Assembly (NCBI GenBank): GCA_002358875.1
Contig: DEPS01000175.1
Location: forward strand, 57,315 to 73,775
Reading direction: 5' to 3'
From: Lachnospiraceae bacterium UBA3386
GTDB taxonomy: Bacteria; Bacillota; Clostridia; Lachnospirales; Lachnospiraceae
DNA length: 16,461 bases
How positions within the stretch are numbered: position 1 is the stretch's first letter; each line of letters begins with the position of its first letter. Below the pieces are notes generated by a model. The model was not told the DNA's origin and did no database searches. It was given only the letters and a program-made list of their open reading frames with translations. A program made the translations under genes and the position numbers. Positions 12,509 to 16,461 of the stretch are shown in pieces.

Positions 12509-13717
12509 TTAAATCTTCTTCTCCAGGCAGTCCCGGATCGCCAGGATGAATTCCTCCGTGCCGAGCTTTTCGACGTGGTCGAGGTTTGTGATGAGGGCGA
12601 GATCTCCGGTCATCTTTCCGCTCTCGATGGTCTCAAGGGTAGCTTCCTCGAGCAGGTTCGCAAAACGCACAAGCTCCGGAATATCGTCGAGTTCGCCGCG
12701 CTTTCTCAGGGCCCCGGTCCAGGCAAAAATAGTAGCGACAGAGTTGGTGGAAGTCTTTTCCCCCTTCAGGTGCTTGTAATAATGGCGCTGCACGGTCCCG
12801 TGGGCGGCTTCGTACTCGTATTTGCCGTCGGGACTCACCAGGACAGACGTCATCATGGCAAGGGAGCCGAAGCTGGTCGCCATCATATCGCTCATGACGT
12901 CGCCGTCGTAGTTTTTGAGTGCCCAAAGGATTCCGCCCTCGGATCGGATGACTCGTGCTACGGCATCATCGATCAGAGTGTAGAAATATTCGATCCCCGC
13001 TGCCTCAAAGGCTTCTTTATATTCTGTATCATAGAGGGACTGGAAAATTTCCTTAAACCTTCCGTCATAGGTCTTGGAAATGGTGTCTTTTGTGGAAAAC
13101 CACAGATCCATCTTCTGGTCCAGGGCGTAGGCAAAGCAGGAACGGGCGAAGCCCTCAATCGAAGCGTCTGTATTGTGCACGCCCTGAACAACGCCGGGGC
13201 CGGAAAACTCGTGTATGGTCTTTCTTGTCTCGACGCCGTTTTCATCCGTAAAGACCAGCTCGGCTTTTCCGGGGCCTTCCACGCGGTGCTCGACATTTTT
13301 ATACACGTCGCCGTAGGCGTGACGGGCCATGATGATCGGTTTTTTCCAGGTGCGTACATAGGGGTCGATCCCCTTTACCAGGATCGGGGCGCGAAAGACT
13401 GTACCGTCCAAAGCGGCGCGGATCGTCGCGTTCGGGCTCTTGTACATACCGTGAAGGCTGTATTCCTCCACGCGGGCGGCATTGGGGGTAATGGTCGCGC
13501 ACTTTACTGCGACGCCAAGCCTTTTTGCGGCCTCTGCAGCTTCGACCGTGATCCGGTCTGAAGTCTCGTCCCTCTTTACCAGGCCAAGATCATAATATTC
13601 CGTCTTCAGATCAATATAGGGAAGCAGAAGGTCATCCTTGATCATCTTCCAGATGATTCGGGTCATCTCATCTCCGTCCATCTCGACAAGGGGTGTCTTC
13701 ATTACTATTTTGCTCAT
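12509..13717 (-). CDS. icd: NADP-dependent isocitrate dehydrogenase (eukaryote-like, homodimeric type)
   Basis: Oxidatively decarboxylates isocitrate to 2-oxoglutarate, making NADPH and the carbon skeleton for glutamate. The 402 residues match the family. Numbering falls in register with human IDH1: Thr77, Ser94, Asn96, Arg100, Arg109 and Arg132 (in RHAYGD) all sit at the same positions and bind isocitrate. YDGDVMSDMMATSFGSL supplies metal-binding aspartates, and AAHGTVQRHY is the NADP-binding loop. ATG at 13717 is chosen for its GAAAGGAAG ribosome site and the VEMDGDEMTR N-terminus; the frame stays open upstream for about 100 codons without family resemblance. It follows the GntR gene by 127 bp with no clear promoter between, so co-transcription is likely, with its own terminator at 12437-12468. 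Confidence 0.96.
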   Translation of the reverse strand: MSKIVMKTPLVEMDGDEMTRIIWKMIKDDLLLPYIDLKTEYYDLGLVKRDETSDRITVEAAEAAKRLGVAVKCATITPNAARVEEYSLHGMYKSPNATIRAALDGTVFRAPILVKGIDPYVRTWKKPIIMARHAYGDVYKNVEHRVEGPGKAELVFTDENGVETRKTIHEFSGPGVVQGVHNTDASIEGFARSCFAYALDQKMDLWFSTKDTISKTYDGRFKEIFQSLYDTEYKEAFEAAGIEYFYTLIDDAVARVIRSEGGILWALKNYDGDVMSDMMATSFGSLAMMTSVLVSPDGKYEYEAAHGTVQRHYYKHLKGEKTSTNSVATIFAWTGALRKRGELDDIPELVRFANLLEEATLETIESGKMTGDLALITNLDHVEKLGTEEFILAIRDCLEKKI

Positions 13718-13844
13718 TTTCCTACTTCCTTTCGTTAATTCAGATATTTCTGTATCTCCAGGGCTGCGAATAATCGTCGGTGTGTTTCTTACATTTCTAA
13801 AGCTTCCCATATTCCCCCGTATTCCTCCCGACCCCGGCATCGTA

Positions 13845-14540
13845 TTATTGGGCCTCGTCTTTATAGATTTCGTATAGGCCGTTTTTGACCATGTTATCAT
13901 AAGCATTGTGCATATGCTCGCCTGCCAGGCGTTCGGCCAGATCGGCCTTTCCCGCCCGGATTGCCTCCATGATCGCGCGATGCTCCTTGTTGGAGGCTGT
14001 CCCCCTCGAAACATTGGACAGGGTCTTTTTCCTGACCCGGAGAACGTACTGATGGTAATCGATCAAAAGATGCTCGAGCATCTTTGAATGACAGGCACTG
14101 TAAAGGATGTGATGGAACTGACTGTCCAGCTCAGCCATCTGCTCCAGATGCCCCTTTCCGGCGTGGAACTCCGCCAGATAAACATTCTCTTCCATCGCCT
14201 CCATCTGTTCCTTTGTGATCTTTTCAGTCGCCCAGCGCGCGCACAGAGCTTCCAGGCGGGCTCGTATCATATAGATGTCCTTGACATCCTTGGCCTGGAT
14301 GCCTGTCACGAATGCGCCCCTGTTTGGGATGATCTGTACCAGCCCCTCGAGCTCCAGCTGCCGCAGGGCTTCACGGACCGGCGTCCTCGACACGCCGAGC
14401 TCCTTTCCGATCTTGATCTCCTTCAGCTCATCATGTTCCTTATAACGTCCGTTCAGGATATCTTCGCGGATCTTTGAAAAAACTCGGCCTCTGAGTGAAT
14501 ATTTGTCTGTCACCTCGCGTTTTAAGTCAAATTCTTCCAT
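13845..14540 (-). CDS. GntR-family (FadR/FCD subfamily) transcriptional regulator
   Basis: A 231-residue DNA-binding repressor or activator of metabolic genes. The winged helix covers about 15-78 with the GntR signature SRTPVREALRQLELEGLV (51-68) and wing NRGAFV. The all-helical FCD ligand domain covers about 85-222 and retains the metal site Asp139, His143, His187 and His209. FCD members usually sense organic acids such as citrate, lactate or gluconate; the ligand here is unknown. ATG at 14540 is chosen for its GGGGGGAG ribosome site; upstream in-frame ATGs at 14567 and 14603 lack one. Its own promoter contains a TGTATACA palindrome over the -10, suggesting autoregulation. It precedes icd in the same direction, so control of icd is a reasonable inference. 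Confidence 0.93.
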   Translation of the reverse strand: MEEFDLKREVTDKYSLRGRVFSKIREDILNGRYKEHDELKEIKIGKELGVSRTPVREALRQLELEGLVQIIPNRGAFVTGIQAKDVKDIYMIRARLEALCARWATEKITKEQMEAMEENVYLAEFHAGKGHLEQMAELDSQFHHILYSACHSKMLEHLLIDYHQYVLRVRKKTLSNVSRGTASNKEHRAIMEAIRAGKADLAERLAGEHMHNAYDNMVKNGLYEIYKDEAQ

Positions 14541-14601
14541 CTCTCCCCCCGAATCAAATATGGTCATTGTATTATAATGATCTGCCTGAGAAAAGCAGAA
14601 C

Positions 14602-14628
14602 ATGTATTATTGTATACATCAAATACAT
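14602..14628. promoter_or_regulatory. Putative GntR operator over its own promoter
   Basis: Perfect palindrome TGTATACA (14611-14618) is nested between inverted copies ATGTAT (14602-14607) and ATACAT (14623-14628). It overlaps the -10 box and spacer. FadR-type regulators bind short palindromes with GT...AC cores, and this has GTATAC. A second TGTATACA occurs at 6158-6165 upstream of nnr. Confidence 0.5.
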
Positions 14629-14637
14629 TAAAGTCAA
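14609..14637 (-). promoter_or_regulatory. Sigma-A promoter of the gntR-icd unit
   Basis: On the minus strand TTGACT (14632-14637), a 17-bp spacer and TACAAT (14609-14614). The leader to the ATG at 14540 is about 62 nt. A second TATAAT nearer the gene, around 14573, lacks a good -35. Confidence 0.8.
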
Positions 14638-14680
14638 GAGAAAACACTGAATGGTTTTTGGATGCAAGCGGGGGGAAGCT

Positions 14681-14723
14681 GCATTTTCGCAATGTAAAAA
14701 CCGTACAGACATTGCAAAAATGC
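14681..14723. repeat. Inverted repeat overlapping the leuS terminator
   Basis: GCATTTTCGCAATGT (14681-14695) and ACATTGCAAAAATGC (14709-14723) are inverted copies with one mismatch. One arm lies inside the terminator loop and stem, the other just beyond its U-run, so the two structures cannot both form in one RNA. Confidence 0.75.
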
Positions 14724-14737
14724 TATGCCTGTACGGT
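14696..14737 (-). terminator. Intrinsic terminator after leuS
   Basis: ACCGTACAG (14700-14708) pairs with CTGTACGGT (14729-14737); inner CAT/ATG and GCA/TGC pairs lengthen the stem. On the minus strand it ends in five U residues (14700-14696). The stem begins 23 bp past the leuS stop. Confidence 0.85.
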
Positions 14738-14760
14738 CTGTTTTCTCAGCTATTGAACGT

Positions 14761-16461
14761 TCAGCCCTTTACGACGAAGTTGATGATCTTTCCGGGGACG
14801 TAGATCTCCTTGACAAGCTTTTTGCCTTCGATGGCGGAGGCAACACGGGGCGCGGCCTTTGCCGTGGCAAGAGCTGTCTCTTTGTCGGCGTCGCGTGCGA
14901 TCTGCACTGCCGCGCGGACTTTGCCGTTGACCTGTACACCGACCTCGATCATGTCGTCGATGGTCTTGGCGGGGTCAAACTCAGGCCATGCGGAGACTGT
15001 CAGATAATCTGTCACATCGCCGCCGTCTTCAGAACAGCCTTTCAGAGACTGATAGATCTCCTCTGTGAGATGAGGGGCAAAGGGGGAAAGGAGCTTGAGG
15101 AAGGTGACGAGGTCATCCTTCGAGATGCTTCCCGCTTTGTAAATGTCATTGAGGAGGGTCATCATTGCGGCGATGGCGGTATTGAATTTCTGTGCCTCAA
15201 TGTCCTCTGAGACCTTTTTGATGGTCTTGTGAATGGCAGTCTCAAGCACCGCGGGGGATGCACCGTCACAGATTATGTCGGTGAGGCCGGCCACGCGCTC
15301 GAGGAACCTGCGGCAGCCCTTCACAGAGCTGTCATTCCAGGGTGCCGCGCTGCCGTAGTCGCCCATGAACATGACATAAACGCGCAGTGTGTCGGCGCCG
15401 TACTGGTTTACGATATCCAGGGGGTCAACGACATTGCCCTTGGACTTGCTCATCTTGTCGCCGTCGGACCCAAGGATCATACCCTGGGCGGAACGCTTCA
15501 TGTAGGGCTCGGAGGTGTTTACCTCGCCGATGTCATAGAGGAAGTGGTGCCAGAACCTGGAGTAGATCAGGTGCCTGGTCACGTGCTCCATGCCGCCGTT
15601 ATACCAGTCGACGGGCATCCAGTAGTCAATTTTCTTTCTGTCTGCAAAGGCCTTGTCATTGTTTGCGTCGACGTAGCGGAGGAAATACCAGGAAGAACCG
15701 GCCCACTGGGGCATGGTGTCGGTCTCGCGCTTTGCGGGGCCCCCGCATTTGGGGCAGGTGCAGTTCACGAAGGAATCAATCTTGGCAAGCGGGGACTGTC
15801 CGTCCTCACCGGGCTCGAAGTCCTCGACGTCGGGAAGGCGAAGGGGAAGCTCCTCGTAGGGAACGCCTACCACACCGCATTTTGGGCAGTGGATGAGCGG
15901 AATCGGCTCACCCCAGTAGCGCTGCCTGTTGAAAGCCCAGTCCTTCATCTTGAACTGGACGCCGGCGCGCCCTATGCCCTTCTCCTGCAGGACCTCGATC
16001 ATCTTCGCGATGGAGTCCTTTTTATTTGTCAGACCGTTGAGGTAGGCGGAATTCACCATCTCGCCGTCGCCTGTGTAGGCTTCTTTGGAGATGTCTCCTC
16101 CCCTGATGACCTCGATGATCGGGATATTGAACTTTGTGGCGAATTCCCAGTCCCTCTGGTCGTGAGCGGGAACGGCCATGATGGCTCCTGTTCCGTAGCC
16201 CATCATGACATAGTCCGCGATAAAGATCGGGATCTTTTTGCCGTTTACGGGATTGACTGCCTCAAGACCCTCGATCTTAAGACCAGTCTTATCCTTGACA
16301 AGCTGGGTGCGCTCGAACTCGGTCTTCTTTGCGCACTCGTCGCGGTAGCCCCTGATCGCGTCCATGTTGGAAATGCGGTCCGCGTACTTGTCGATCAGCG
16401 GATGCTCGGGAGCCATGACCATGAAGGTCACGCCGAAAAGGGTGTCGGGACGGGTGGTGTA
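14761..16461 (-). CDS. leuS: Leucyl-tRNA synthetase, C-terminal two thirds (runs off the right edge)
   Basis: Charges tRNA-Leu and hydrolyses mischarged tRNA. The frame is open from the edge, beginning YTTRPDTLFG, to TGA at 14761: 566 of the usual 800 or so residues. The edge falls at the threonine-rich editing loop of the CP1 domain; GYGTGAIMAVPAHDQRD continues that domain with its catalytic aspartate. CPKCGVVG and CTCPKCGG follow, then DTMPQWAGSSWYFLRY and the class I KMSKS loop in GDKMSKSKGNVVDP. The anticodon-binding helices follow, then the C-terminal domain starting VQVNGKVRAAVQIARD. The N-terminal Rossmann HIGH motif lies outside the window. An in-frame GTG at 16431 is internal, not a start. 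A terminator follows. Confidence 0.98.
   Translation of the reverse strand, partial: YTTRPDTLFGVTFMVMAPEHPLIDKYADRISNMDAIRGYRDECAKKTEFERTQLVKDKTGLKIEGLEAVNPVNGKKIPIFIADYVMMGYGTGAIMAVPAHDQRDWEFATKFNIPIIEVIRGGDISKEAYTGDGEMVNSAYLNGLTNKKDSIAKMIEVLQEKGIGRAGVQFKMKDWAFNRQRYWGEPIPLIHCPKCGVVGVPYEELPLRLPDVEDFEPGEDGQSPLAKIDSFVNCTCPKCGGPAKRETDTMPQWAGSSWYFLRYVDANNDKAFADRKKIDYWMPVDWYNGGMEHVTRHLIYSRFWHHFLYDIGEVNTSEPYMKRSAQGMILGSDGDKMSKSKGNVVDPLDIVNQYGADTLRVYVMFMGDYGSAAPWNDSSVKGCRRFLERVAGLTDIICDGASPAVLETAIHKTIKKVSEDIEAQKFNTAIAAMMTLLNDIYKAGSISKDDLVTFLKLLSPFAPHLTEEIYQSLKGCSEDGGDVTDYLTVSAWPEFDPAKTIDDMIEVGVQVNGKVRAAVQIARDADKETALATAKAAPRVASAIEGKKLVKEIYVPGKIINFVVKG

Noticed and set aside
12458..13561. 367-codon plus-strand open frame covering icd
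   Set aside because: Antisense to icd, which is in register with known active-site residues throughout; the codon pattern of the real gene keeps the opposite frame open.
13718..14014. N-terminal extension of icd to about 500 residues
   Set aside because: The upstream open frame has no family similarity, and ATG at 13717 has a good ribosome site and puts residues in register with human IDH1.
14725..15210. 161-codon plus-strand open frame over the leuS C-terminus
   Set aside because: Antisense to conserved LeuRS sequence, and it starts within the terminator region.

Overview
This roughly 52% GC window looks chromosomal and comes from a low-to-mid GC Firmicute, most likely Clostridia of the Lachnospiraceae type. 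The reasons are strong AGGAGG-type ribosome sites, textbook sigma-A promoters, an FtsK/SpoIIIE gene, an nnr-alr pair, a TPP-riboswitch-controlled ThiT, a eukaryote-like NADP isocitrate dehydrogenase and a Gram-positive lipoprotein solute-binding protein. Gene content supports this placement; no marker gene proves it. No rRNA, tRNA, insertion sequence, phage gene or CRISPR array was recognised.

Layout, left to right. Positions 1-1707 (minus) hold the N-terminal part of ftsK, running off the left edge, preceded by a small acidic protein gene in the same transcript direction. Positions 1968-2805 (minus) hold yebC with its own promoter. Positions 2891-6133 (minus) hold an nnr-alr operon: NAD(P)HX repair followed by alanine racemase, with a promoter at one end and a strong terminator at the other. 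A divergent regulatory region at 6013-6449 carries tandem repeats and a possible leader peptide. It leads into a plus-strand ABC-F translation factor (6450-8600). Positions 8684-9684 (plus) hold a promoter, a TPP riboswitch and the thiamine transporter thiT, closed by a bidirectional terminator shared with the next, convergent unit.

Positions 9855-12356 (minus) hold a two-gene operon: an amino-acid-type solute-binding lipoprotein with no permease or ATPase beside it, followed by a membrane diguanylate cyclase. The cyclase's extracellular dCache domain carries the residues of the amino-acid-binding dCache motif. This pair is the best candidate for an undescribed system: a nutrient-sensing module that would convert an extracellular ligand into cyclic di-GMP. 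Positions 12437-14637 (minus) hold a GntR/FCD regulator followed by icd, with a palindrome over the regulator's own -10 box. Positions 14696-16461 (minus) hold the C-terminal two thirds of leuS, running off the right edge.

Most genes are housekeeping: chromosome segregation, translation, cell-wall D-alanine, cofactor repair, thiamine uptake and 2-oxoglutarate supply. The parts worth a second look are the solute-binding/GGDEF pair, the leader regions of the ABC-F and thiT genes, the 60-bp internal duplication in nnr, and the putative GntR operator.
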